A stretch of 36,089 bases of DNA, taken from Flavobacteriaceae bacterium. GTDB taxonomy: Bacteria > Bacteroidota > Bacteroidia > Flavobacteriales > Flavobacteriaceae. Numbering within the stretch: the first letter of the stretch is position 1; the number at the start of each line of letters is the position of its first letter. The notes below the pieces were generated by a model. It made no database searches, was not told the origin of the DNA, and saw only the letters and a program-made list of their open reading frames with translations. Location: contig JABDPU010000250.1 of assembly GCA_013042625.1 (NCBI GenBank), positions 1 to 36,089 on the forward strand, read 5' to 3'. Positions 1 to 7,565 of the stretch are shown one piece after another. A program made the position numbers and the translations under genes.

Positions 1-140
1 GCATAAATTTAATCAATTAATGTGTTGATTACCACACATATAAATACAAAAAATCCCGCTTGCACGAGATTGTGACACAAATATACGAAATATTTAAATA
101 GAAGCGTTTTTATCGTACCTTGCAAACCTCAAAATAGCCT

Positions 141-569
141 ATGAAAAGACTCGGTTTGTTAACATTATTATTGGTGGTTTTGTCGTGCAGCGGCAATGAT
201 GATAACAATGAGAATTGCAACTTTCTTCTGAACGCTGCGGTTAATGCCGAATTAAATTTGAGCTTCCCTCAATATAACGACTTAAACTTTCCATCAAGTC
301 CAATATATGAGCCAAACCAGGGCAACGGAGGTATAATTGTAACGAACACGGGATCAGGTTACGTGGCATATGATGCTGCCGACCCTAATCATCAACAGAA
401 TCTCTGTTCTGTCCTGACCATCAACGGACTGGAAGGTGAATGTGGCTGTACAGACGAAAATACGTATAGCCTGTTTACAGGCCAGCCATTAAGTAATCCC
501 AATTTGCCGTGCGGACTTAAGGCCTACCGTGCAGAACTCATTGGCAATATCCTTCGGATCACGAATTAA
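141..569 (+). CDS. Small secreted lipoprotein with a degenerate Rieske-like C-terminal pattern
   Basis: N-terminal lipobox LLVVLSCSG. The C-terminal half 'GECGCTDENTYSLFTGQPLSNPNLPCGLKAYRAELIGNILRI' resembles a Rieske fold without the His ligands. Confidence 0.7.
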   Translation: MKRLGLLTLLLVVLSCSGNDDNNENCNFLLNAAVNAELNLSFPQYNDLNFPSSPIYEPNQGNGGIIVTNTGSGYVAYDAADPNHQQNLCSVLTINGLEGECGCTDENTYSLFTGQPLSNPNLPCGLKAYRAELIGNILRITN

Positions 570-2746
570 AACCTTAACGTTGCCCCTAACAAAAAATTCG
601 TAGTAGCCTGCGGATAATAACCTGCACCTTCAATAGTGGTTATCACTCCTGGAACTGAGAAATCATCATCGTAAGTGAAGTAGTAACCATTCGAAACATA
701 CTTTTCGTTGAAAATATTGTTTACCAGGGCCGAGAGAATCACTGACTTAAAAATTGACTTCGGCCTGAACTCATAAGTAGCACTCAAATCGTTTACAAAG
801 TAACTATCGAGTTTTGAGACTTCAGAATCGGTATTGCCCATAAATTGTTCACCTACATATTTACTTAACAGACTCAGCTGGAACTGATCATTCGGCTGAA
901 AAGTCAGGGCATTGCCTGCAATAAATTCAGGAGAGAATGAAATATTGGTTTTCCCAAGATTCACTAATTCACCATCGATAGAGGCAAAGGTTTCATTATT
1001 TTTATTGCTGCTTATCGTAAAATTAGGTTGTATGATCAACTTTTCACCAACCGATAATCCTGCTTCAACTTCCAACCCCAACCTGTAACTTTCTCCACTA
1101 TTGTTCCTTATAGGATTACCAACATCATCTATTGAACCTGTTAATATGAGTTGCTCATTATACAACATATAGTACCCGTTGATATTTAACTGGAGATTCT
1201 CAGAAAGAAATCGCCATCCCAGTTCAAAATCATTCAGTTGTTCTGGTTTGATATTGGGATTGCTTTCAAAATCGGTCCTGTTAGGTTCTCGGTTCGCCCT
1301 GGCATAAGAGAAATACAGGTTGCTACTATCATCAATTGAATAGGTTGCTCCAACTTTCGGATTAAAGAATTGATATGACTCATCTACGAGTAAATTAATC
1401 CGGTCTGAGGTCAGTCCTTCAGTAGTATAATTGACAAGTCTCAACTGAAGGTCACCATAGAGACTGATTTTATCGTTTAGTCTGAATGTTGATTTACCAA
1501 AAAAGTTGATATCGGTTTTCTTCCCTACACCATCGTAATAACGATCCCTGATCTCGGAATCTCCTGCAAACTGTGCCCAGATGATCTCACCAAAATGATC
1601 ACCCTCATAGTAACTATAGGAACCTCCAAAATCGGCCTCTAAATCGTCATTTCGGTAAGACGCGTGTGCATTGGCCACATAAAAGTCATTGTCCAGCCAT
1701 CGCCTCCTGATCAAATCAGTATTGGTAATAGTCTCATCCCCGACAGTTACATTATCAAGTCCGTAATCTTCAAAGCTATCATCCTCGCGGTACTGCTCAA
1801 AGAATCCTCTTCCGTAGGTGTAATTCAATCCCAGATTAAACCTCCAGTTTTGATTAAGTCTCTGATTCAAATGCAGCTGGTAATGATCCTGTTTATAGTT
1901 ATCAACCTCATTATCATAGAATTGGATATTGCCATCATCATCGGTATAAATACCTGAGGGATTAAAGGTTCTGTCGGTTGCAAGGGTTTCAGCATCAATA
2001 CCATACCAAGCCTGGTAGGTGATCTCGTGGCCACCAAAAACCAGTGCTTTTATCAGTGTATTTCCATATTTATAACCTGCCTGAAGAAAATATGATTTGA
2101 GATCGGATTCAGCTCGATCGATATATCCATCAGATTTGATCTGTGACAATCGTCCTGAGAACTCAAATCTGTCATTAAGAAGTCCGGTACCAAACTTCAC
2201 GGTATGTTTCCTGGTATTAAAACTGCCAAAGGAGTTCGACAATTCTGCAAAAGCAACATTGGCGATGGCATCGGTAAGGATGTTGATGCTCGACCCGAAT
2301 GCTCCGGAACCATTAGTCGATGTTCCAACACCCCGCTGTAACTGAAGGCTCTCAACCGATGAGGCAAAATCACCCAGATTGACCCAGAATGTGCCCAGTG
2401 ACTCAGCATCGTTATAAGGGATGCCATTTATGGTGATATTTGTAGACTGCGGACTTACACCTCTCACCCTGATCCCGGTATAACCCACTCCGGCTCCGGC
2501 ATCTGTAGTGGTAACCACAGATGGTAAAAAGTTTAATAAAATAGGCATATCCTGTCCTAAATTCCGCTTCGCCAGGGCCTCCTTCTTTATATTGGAGTGG
2601 GTAATAGGTGCGTTGGGCTTAACTCGTATTGCTGTGAGCAATACCTCATCGAGGGTTTCCACTTTTGTAGTATCGGTGGATTTCTCTTGTGCGTTTGCGA
2701 TACTAATACCACATAAAAGGGTAAAAAGGAATAAAAACTTTTTCAT
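566..2746 (-). CDS. TonB-dependent outer-membrane receptor, predicted thiamine or thiamine-precursor uptake
   Basis: Signal peptide, plug motif 'GYTGIRVRGVSPQSTNITINGIPYNDAES', beta-barrel ending in ...LGATLRF. It lies directly downstream of a TPP riboswitch on the same strand. Confidence 0.93.
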   Translation of the reverse strand: MKKFLFLFTLLCGISIANAQEKSTDTTKVETLDEVLLTAIRVKPNAPITHSNIKKEALAKRNLGQDMPILLNFLPSVVTTTDAGAGVGYTGIRVRGVSPQSTNITINGIPYNDAESLGTFWVNLGDFASSVESLQLQRGVGTSTNGSGAFGSSINILTDAIANVAFAELSNSFGSFNTRKHTVKFGTGLLNDRFEFSGRLSQIKSDGYIDRAESDLKSYFLQAGYKYGNTLIKALVFGGHEITYQAWYGIDAETLATDRTFNPSGIYTDDDGNIQFYDNEVDNYKQDHYQLHLNQRLNQNWRFNLGLNYTYGRGFFEQYREDDSFEDYGLDNVTVGDETITNTDLIRRRWLDNDFYVANAHASYRNDDLEADFGGSYSYYEGDHFGEIIWAQFAGDSEIRDRYYDGVGKKTDINFFGKSTFRLNDKISLYGDLQLRLVNYTTEGLTSDRINLLVDESYQFFNPKVGATYSIDDSSNLYFSYARANREPNRTDFESNPNIKPEQLNDFELGWRFLSENLQLNINGYYMLYNEQLILTGSIDDVGNPIRNNSGESYRLGLEVEAGLSVGEKLIIQPNFTISSNKNNETFASIDGELVNLGKTNISFSPEFIAGNALTFQPNDQFQLSLLSKYVGEQFMGNTDSEVSKLDSYFVNDLSATYEFRPKSIFKSVILSALVNNIFNEKYVSNGYYFTYDDDFSVPGVITTIEGAGYYPQATTNFLLGATLRF

Positions 2747-2837
2747 TCGAATATGTTTTCCGAATAAAAGGGGAAACTCGGGTGATTTAGTCTTAAGGAC
2801 TTTGTTTTAACTTGTTTTAACCGTCTCTAATTACAGT

Positions 2838-2933
2838 TTCGGTTATTTCCCTAAACAGCGTTACCTGTTCCAGGTTCAATGGGTATGATCTCAGCCTGCC
2901 GATTATTATCGGGAATTGGCACCCCTTTTGAGA
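2838..2933 (-). promoter_or_regulatory. TPP (thiamine pyrophosphate) riboswitch aptamer
   Basis: Minus strand reads AAAAGGGGTGCCAATTCCCGATAATAATCGGCAGGCTGAGATCATACCCATTGAACCTGGAACAGGTAACGCTGTTTAGGGAAATAACC. It carries the THI-box core GGGGTGCC...GGCTGAGATCATACCC...GAACCTG..CAGGTAA.GCTG..TAGGGAA and a P3 hairpin CCGAT-AATA-ATCGG. Confidence 0.94.
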
Positions 2934-2939
2934 ACGATG

Positions 2940-2947
2940 CAAAGATA
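2940..2947 (-). promoter_or_regulatory. Bacteroidota-type -7 promoter element (TATCTTTG) for the riboswitch/TonB transcript
   Basis: Plus-strand CAAAGATA gives TATCTTTG on the minus strand, matching TAnnTTTG and lying just 5' of the TPP aptamer. Confidence 0.6.
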
Positions 2948-2982
2948 ATATAGAGTTGATGCAATTCCTATTGTACAAGGAA

Positions 2983-3384
2983 TTAATATTCAGGATTCTG
3001 CCGGCTTTGTTTTTTCTGGCTTTTTCGTTTTTTTTCGTCAAGGCGCTTTTCCGCAGCCTTTTTCGGAATCTTGGTTGGTTTTCTTTTTTTCTTCGGAATA
3101 AGAGCTGTCTCGATGAGCTCAAAAAATCGGTCAATGAGAATCTGTTTATTTCGAAACTGGCTTCTCGTTTCATCGCATTGCATGACGATAATCCCACTTT
3201 TGTTTATCCGGTTTGATATCTTTTCACTTATTACTGCTTTTTCTTCTGAAGTAAGTCCGGCGGAATTTTCAAGGTCGAATTGCAGCTCAATCTTAGTAGA
3301 GACCTTGTTGACATGCTGACCACCCGCTCCTGAACTCCTTAGGGCTTTTAATTTCAATTCGTTATTTAAGACATCCCTGTTCAT
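2983..3384 (-). CDS. arfB: Alternative ribosome-rescue factor ArfB (peptidyl-tRNA hydrolase, class I RF-like)
   Basis: GGQ motif in 'LRSSGAGGQHVNKVSTKIEL' and a Lys/Arg-rich C-terminal tail, as in ArfB/YaeJ. Confidence 0.92.
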   Translation of the reverse strand: MNRDVLNNELKLKALRSSGAGGQHVNKVSTKIELQFDLENSAGLTSEEKAVISEKISNRINKSGIIVMQCDETRSQFRNKQILIDRFFELIETALIPKKKRKPTKIPKKAAEKRLDEKKRKSQKKQSRQNPEY

Positions 3385-4916
3385 GATCCTGAATGCATAG
3401 GACCAAACAAATCATTAACTGTCTTAACCGGATTGAAAGTACTGATCGGCACTTCAACAAATAAGGTGATCCAATTGGCCATACCTCCATTCCAAAGTCC
3501 GGGTAATTCTAATGCCTTCAACGGTTTGCCCAGATATGTTTTTTCGCTGATAAAAGCTGAATCCGGATCGCTGAAATCAAGGAGATCAAATGATTTTCCC
3601 CTCCAGTCTTTCAACCAGCAAACCAAATCCACGGGATTAAAATGAGTGGCACTATTTAATATCTGAAACTGATCGGGTTTGGATGTATCAATTTGTGATG
3701 CCTCTACAATTTGTAAAGAAACCTCTCCCTGACTATCTACCCAGAACGGCCCTCCTCCTGGCTGACCTTCATTCTTTACCATGCCACATACTCGCAATGG
3801 CCGGTTCAATTTCGATATCAGCCATTGACGCTTTTCATCATCATCCATTCCCGAAAAGTCTTTCGGAATTTGAAGATTAAACTCCTTTGAAGCCAACTCA
3901 AGAACAGAAGAAAAAGATTGGTCTTCATAATTCGATCTGTTTAATCGTTCAATCAGGTTATGTCCTAAATTTTTCTTTTTGATCAGAAACCCTCCCAGGG
4001 CTTTTCTGTATCTGGCAATATCCTTATTCCTGTTTTCAACCGCAACATTATCAATATTACTTATAAAAACCAATTCGGTTTCTAACGCATTCAAATTATG
4101 CAATAATGCTCCATGCCCTGATGGCCTGAATAACAAGGCGCCTTCTTCATTTCTTATTGGTTTATTCTGAAGATCTACTGCTATGGTATCGGTAGTGGGA
4201 TCCTGTTCAGAAAAACTAATGGCGAATTTAAATCCGTACTTCTCTTCAAGATCAGATTGAATTTTAGAGAACTTTTCCCTGAACAGGGACTTATGTTCCG
4301 GTGATACTGTAAAATGCAAGGCAACGCCATTCTTGTTAAATGCGTAACCAGTAGCTTCATGCAAATGTTCTTCAAATGCAGTTCTGGTTTGACTACCATA
4401 AATATGAAAGTCGATCAACCCTTTTGGCATTTGACCCAGGTTCATGCCTTCCGGCATTAACATCAGGCTGACAAAGGCCTTCAAATCGTTAGAAAAGTCA
4501 AAATCTTTTTTTCCATATTCAGTTTTCAGATCATTAAAGAAGGGTAAGCGTTCTTTGTTGTTATGAAAATGAAGGATTTCGTCATTATTTGTTGTCTCCA
4601 GATATTCATTCGAAGAAAGAGAGTTTTGATTGAGTTCATCGAGGAACTCAAATAAAAACTTAAACATCCTGGTCGCCTGTCCTGAAGCCGGAACGAATTT
4701 CATCAAACTGAAATCATCTTTACTGCTATCAAAAAGATCGGCGCTCTCTTTTAATTGATGATCAGATAATTTAGTGATGCCCTTCCCGATGGTTGCAGCA
4801 TTCATGATGTGCACAGCGGAAAGGCCTTTTCGGAAGATTTTCAATTGTTTTTCAAGCTGTTCTGTTGAAATACCTTTGGCCTTGAGTTGTTCAATATCTT
4901 TCGGGGCGAGTTTCAT
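3381..4916 (-). CDS. DUF4301 family protein with nucleotidyltransferase-like motifs
   Basis: 'LMKFVPASGQATRMFKFL' and 'LFRPSGHGALLHNLNALETELVFISNIDNVAVENR' fit the DUF4301 family of Bacteroidota. Confidence 0.75.
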   Translation of the reverse strand: MKLAPKDIEQLKAKGISTEQLEKQLKIFRKGLSAVHIMNAATIGKGITKLSDHQLKESADLFDSSKDDFSLMKFVPASGQATRMFKFLFEFLDELNQNSLSSNEYLETTNNDEILHFHNNKERLPFFNDLKTEYGKKDFDFSNDLKAFVSLMLMPEGMNLGQMPKGLIDFHIYGSQTRTAFEEHLHEATGYAFNKNGVALHFTVSPEHKSLFREKFSKIQSDLEEKYGFKFAISFSEQDPTTDTIAVDLQNKPIRNEEGALLFRPSGHGALLHNLNALETELVFISNIDNVAVENRNKDIARYRKALGGFLIKKKNLGHNLIERLNRSNYEDQSFSSVLELASKEFNLQIPKDFSGMDDDEKRQWLISKLNRPLRVCGMVKNEGQPGGGPFWVDSQGEVSLQIVEASQIDTSKPDQFQILNSATHFNPVDLVCWLKDWRGKSFDLLDFSDPDSAFISEKTYLGKPLKALELPGLWNGGMANWITLFVEVPISTFNPVKTVNDLFGPMHSGS

Positions 4917-5482
4917 GATTTTTCCCTTAAAAGTTTATCAATATGTTTAACCGCTTCCTGCAGTCTTTCGTTTTTGGTTCCTTTCAATAGCACATAGGGC
5001 CTTTTGTTCTGCTCTAATGCATCCTTAAAGGCATTGAACATCCTTTCCCTCTCATCTGGTTTATCGCGGAGGTCATCTGCAATCCATGGGACATCAATAT
5101 AAGTTAAGAAATAGAGGTCATAGGTGTTTTTAAGCGCATATTTATCCAAATGAGGATCACAACTTCCAAGGTAATAGGCTTCGGAATAAACTTTGGTCTC
5201 GAGAAGATCTGTATCGCAGATCAGAACCGATTCGGTTTTCTGTGCCAGTTCATTCTCCAGTTTCATCTGTCCGATTGCAATCGGAACCAGGTCATGCGGC
5301 TCGCATGTCATTCGTTCGTTATTCCACTTGTCCTGAAGATAATCTCGTGCATATTCGGGCACCCAAACCGAATTGTAGTGCCTGGCCAGCATTTGCGAAA
5401 GGGTGGTCTTCCCGGTAGATTCCGGTCCGAAAATAACGACTTTCAGACAGTTTGAGGGTTGTTGTTTAAGCTTCTCTTCCAT
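4913..5482 (-). CDS. NadR-like P-loop kinase (ribosylnicotinamide kinase-type AAA ATPase)
   Basis: Walker A GPESTGKTTL, 'PEYARDYL', 'ICDTDLLETKVYSEAYY' and the DDLRD lid region are typical of the NadR kinase domain. No adenylyltransferase domain is present. Confidence 0.85.
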   Translation of the reverse strand: MEEKLKQQPSNCLKVVIFGPESTGKTTLSQMLARHYNSVWVPEYARDYLQDKWNNERMTCEPHDLVPIAIGQMKLENELAQKTESVLICDTDLLETKVYSEAYYLGSCDPHLDKYALKNTYDLYFLTYIDVPWIADDLRDKPDERERMFNAFKDALEQNKRPYVLLKGTKNERLQEAVKHIDKLLREKS

Positions 5483-6075
5483 TCAATATAACCTTGAATT
5501 GCAAGGACTGTAAAGATAACATATTGTAACGAGAGCATCCCTAAACCTCGGTATGCATATAAGGGAATTGTAATAAGATTGCCTATGATCCATAAGGTCC
5601 AGTTTTCCAGTTTTTTATTCGCCATATACCACATGGCGGTAAAGAAAATTCCAGAAGTCACCACATCGATATAATTGAGAATAGCCATCTCATAGTCATA
5701 GGCCATATAAACCAGGTAGGTTACGACCATTGTAAGCAGGAAGAAAAGGACACCAACCCTTTTTTCCCTGGTATTGGTTCGCGAAATCGGAACTACATAT
5801 TCATCACCTTTCTTCCTGGACCAGTTCCACCATCCATAAATGCTCATCACCGAATAATAAAAATTCATCATCATATCACCGAAATAGGAATTGAGATATA
5901 AGAGGTATACTGTAATCGCCGTGCAAATTATCCCGGTTGGATAAACCCAGATATTTGCCTTTTTAGCATAATAGACACTAAGTATTCCGAATACAAACGC
6001 AATGCCTTCCAGAACGATCAGGTGCCAGGCTGTACCTTTGTAGGCATTTATGAAAAAATCGATTGCCTCGGTCAT
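5443..6075 (-). CDS. PnuC/PnuT-family vitamin transporter
   Basis: Multi-TM protein with 'SVMSIYGWWNW', 'WIIGNLITIPLYAYRGL' and 'GYIEWKRSL', typical of PnuC. Overlaps the NadR-like kinase gene. Confidence 0.88.
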   Translation of the reverse strand: MTEAIDFFINAYKGTAWHLIVLEGIAFVFGILSVYYAKKANIWVYPTGIICTAITVYLLYLNSYFGDMMMNFYYSVMSIYGWWNWSRKKGDEYVVPISRTNTREKRVGVLFFLLTMVVTYLVYMAYDYEMAILNYIDVVTSGIFFTAMWYMANKKLENWTLWIIGNLITIPLYAYRGLGMLSLQYVIFTVLAIQGYIEWKRSLNNNPQTV

Positions 6076-6794
6076 TTCAATTCAGATAAAAATGAAGGAT
6101 CTCGCTCAATAGCAGTGCCTATAACCACCATGTCGGCACCGGCAACATAAATCTTCTCGATTTGATCCCTCGTTTTCACTCCTCCCCCAACGATTAGGGG
6201 AACACTTACCCGTTTACGGACTTCCGAAATGATATCCTCGGAAACCGGACTATGAGCGCCGCTACCTGCTTCAAGGTAAATCAATTTCATCCCAAGGTAT
6301 TCGCCCGCTTTGGCCGTGCGGCTGATCAGATCGACATTATCACGTTTTAAAGGCTTAGTCCCACTAACACGCTCAACAGAGGTCGACCCTCCGTTCTCGA
6401 TCAGTATATATGCAGTTGGAATAACTTCGAGCCTGGTCGATTCAATCAAGGGAACCGCTTCGATATGCTCCTCAATGAGGTAGTCGGGGTTTCTTCCTGA
6501 GATCAGAGAGAGGAATAAAATGCTATCGGCTTTTTCAGTAATTTGATTAGAAGATCCCGGAAATAAAACCAACGGCAGATTTGAATGAGGTCTGATCTGT
6601 TCGAGTATCTGATCTGTTCTATTATTTTCAACCTGGCTGCCCCCAATCAGTATCATATCAACTACCCTTTCATCGATTGCATTCAATGTCGCCTTCAATT
6701 GATCAGCCGAAGGCTTGTCAGGGTCAATAAGTACCGCAAGTAATTTCTTTCCGGTATTTTGGGCTTGTTCTATTTGATACAACAGGGATTTCAT
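6072..6794 (-). CDS. Geranylgeranylglyceryl phosphate synthase / PcrB family protein
   Basis: 'LLAVLIDPDK', 'ILIGGSQ', 'YLEAGSGAHSPV' and 'VGGGVKTRDQIEKIYVAGADMVVIGTAIE' phosphate-binding TIM-barrel motifs. Start chosen at the internal Met of ORF 6072..6815. Confidence 0.88.
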   Translation of the reverse strand: MKSLLYQIEQAQNTGKKLLAVLIDPDKPSADQLKATLNAIDERVVDMILIGGSQVENNRTDQILEQIRPHSNLPLVLFPGSSNQITEKADSILFLSLISGRNPDYLIEEHIEAVPLIESTRLEVIPTAYILIENGGSTSVERVSGTKPLKRDNVDLISRTAKAGEYLGMKLIYLEAGSGAHSPVSEDIISEVRKRVSVPLIVGGGVKTRDQIEKIYVAGADMVVIGTAIERDPSFLSELK

Positions 6795-7420
6795 GAGGAG
6801 GTTACAAAGGCACATTTAAAACCATCAATATCGAAAAACCGGGCATCAAAAGGTATTTTTCTACCGGAATAATCGATCCACGACCTTGTGGTCCCGTCTG
6901 CCAATTCAAAAGGAATTACCAAAGTATGGGCCTTAAAACTTAATCCGGGTTGAGCGAACAACTTATAAAGCGATTCTTTTATGCACCAGATAGTTGTTAA
7001 TCGATCAACATACCGATCTTCTTCAGCGTCGAGATAATGCTTTTCATAATCGATAAATTTCGATGCGATTCGCCTGATTTTTTCTCGTTTCATTTCAATA
7101 TCAATCCCAACCGGTTGATCGGAAATAATAATCCCTGTATATTGATAAGAATGCGAAATTGAAATGAATTTACCGTCAGTGAGATGCGGTTTCCCGAATT
7201 CATCATAATAAAGGTCCTGATCGGTATATCCGACTAACCGAAGTAAATGCCGGATGCTTAAAAAACCCTGTCTGTGAATTTCGCTTTTCATCCCTTCGAC
7301 GCGCTTGGCCGATTCATCTTTTAAATCCAGGGGCTTAATGAGCTCATTATAAGATTCTTCAATTTTCCATAGCTTAATAATGGTACCCGGCTCAGGATGC
7401 AATGTTTTATAAAGCGGCAT
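6791..7420 (-). CDS. 4'-phosphopantetheinyl transferase (Sfp-type)
   Basis: 'VGIDIEMKREKIRRIASKF' and 'TTIWCIKESLYKLF' (WxxKE) signatures. Confidence 0.88.
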   Translation of the reverse strand: MPLYKTLHPEPGTIIKLWKIEESYNELIKPLDLKDESAKRVEGMKSEIHRQGFLSIRHLLRLVGYTDQDLYYDEFGKPHLTDGKFISISHSYQYTGIIISDQPVGIDIEMKREKIRRIASKFIDYEKHYLDAEEDRYVDRLTTIWCIKESLYKLFAQPGLSFKAHTLVIPFELADGTTRSWIDYSGRKIPFDARFFDIDGFKCAFVTSS

Positions 7421-7441
7421 GGATTGTTCAGAAGTTATTGG

Positions 7442-7449
7442 TTATCTTT
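7442..7449 (+). promoter_or_regulatory. Bacteroidota -7 promoter element for ahcY
   Basis: Sequence ttatctttgc contains TAnnTTTG-like TATCTTTG, about 115 nt upstream of the ahcY ATG. Confidence 0.5.
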
Positions 7450-7565
7450 GCAACCGATTTAATAAGTTAACGAAACCTAAGGTTGCGACATTATATGGAG
7501 AGCGAATTTAACCTTTTTAAGGCTGATACCCAAAGTTGCAATCTACTTATAAACTTAAATTGACT

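Noticed and set aside
1664-2345. Plus-strand ORFs inside the TonB receptor (1664..1957, 2097..2345)
   Set aside because: Antisense to a well-supported receptor, with no domain signal.
2817-3197. 126-aa minus-strand ORF upstream of the TonB receptor
   Set aside because: Overlaps arfB in another frame and runs through the TPP aptamer. No recognisable domain.
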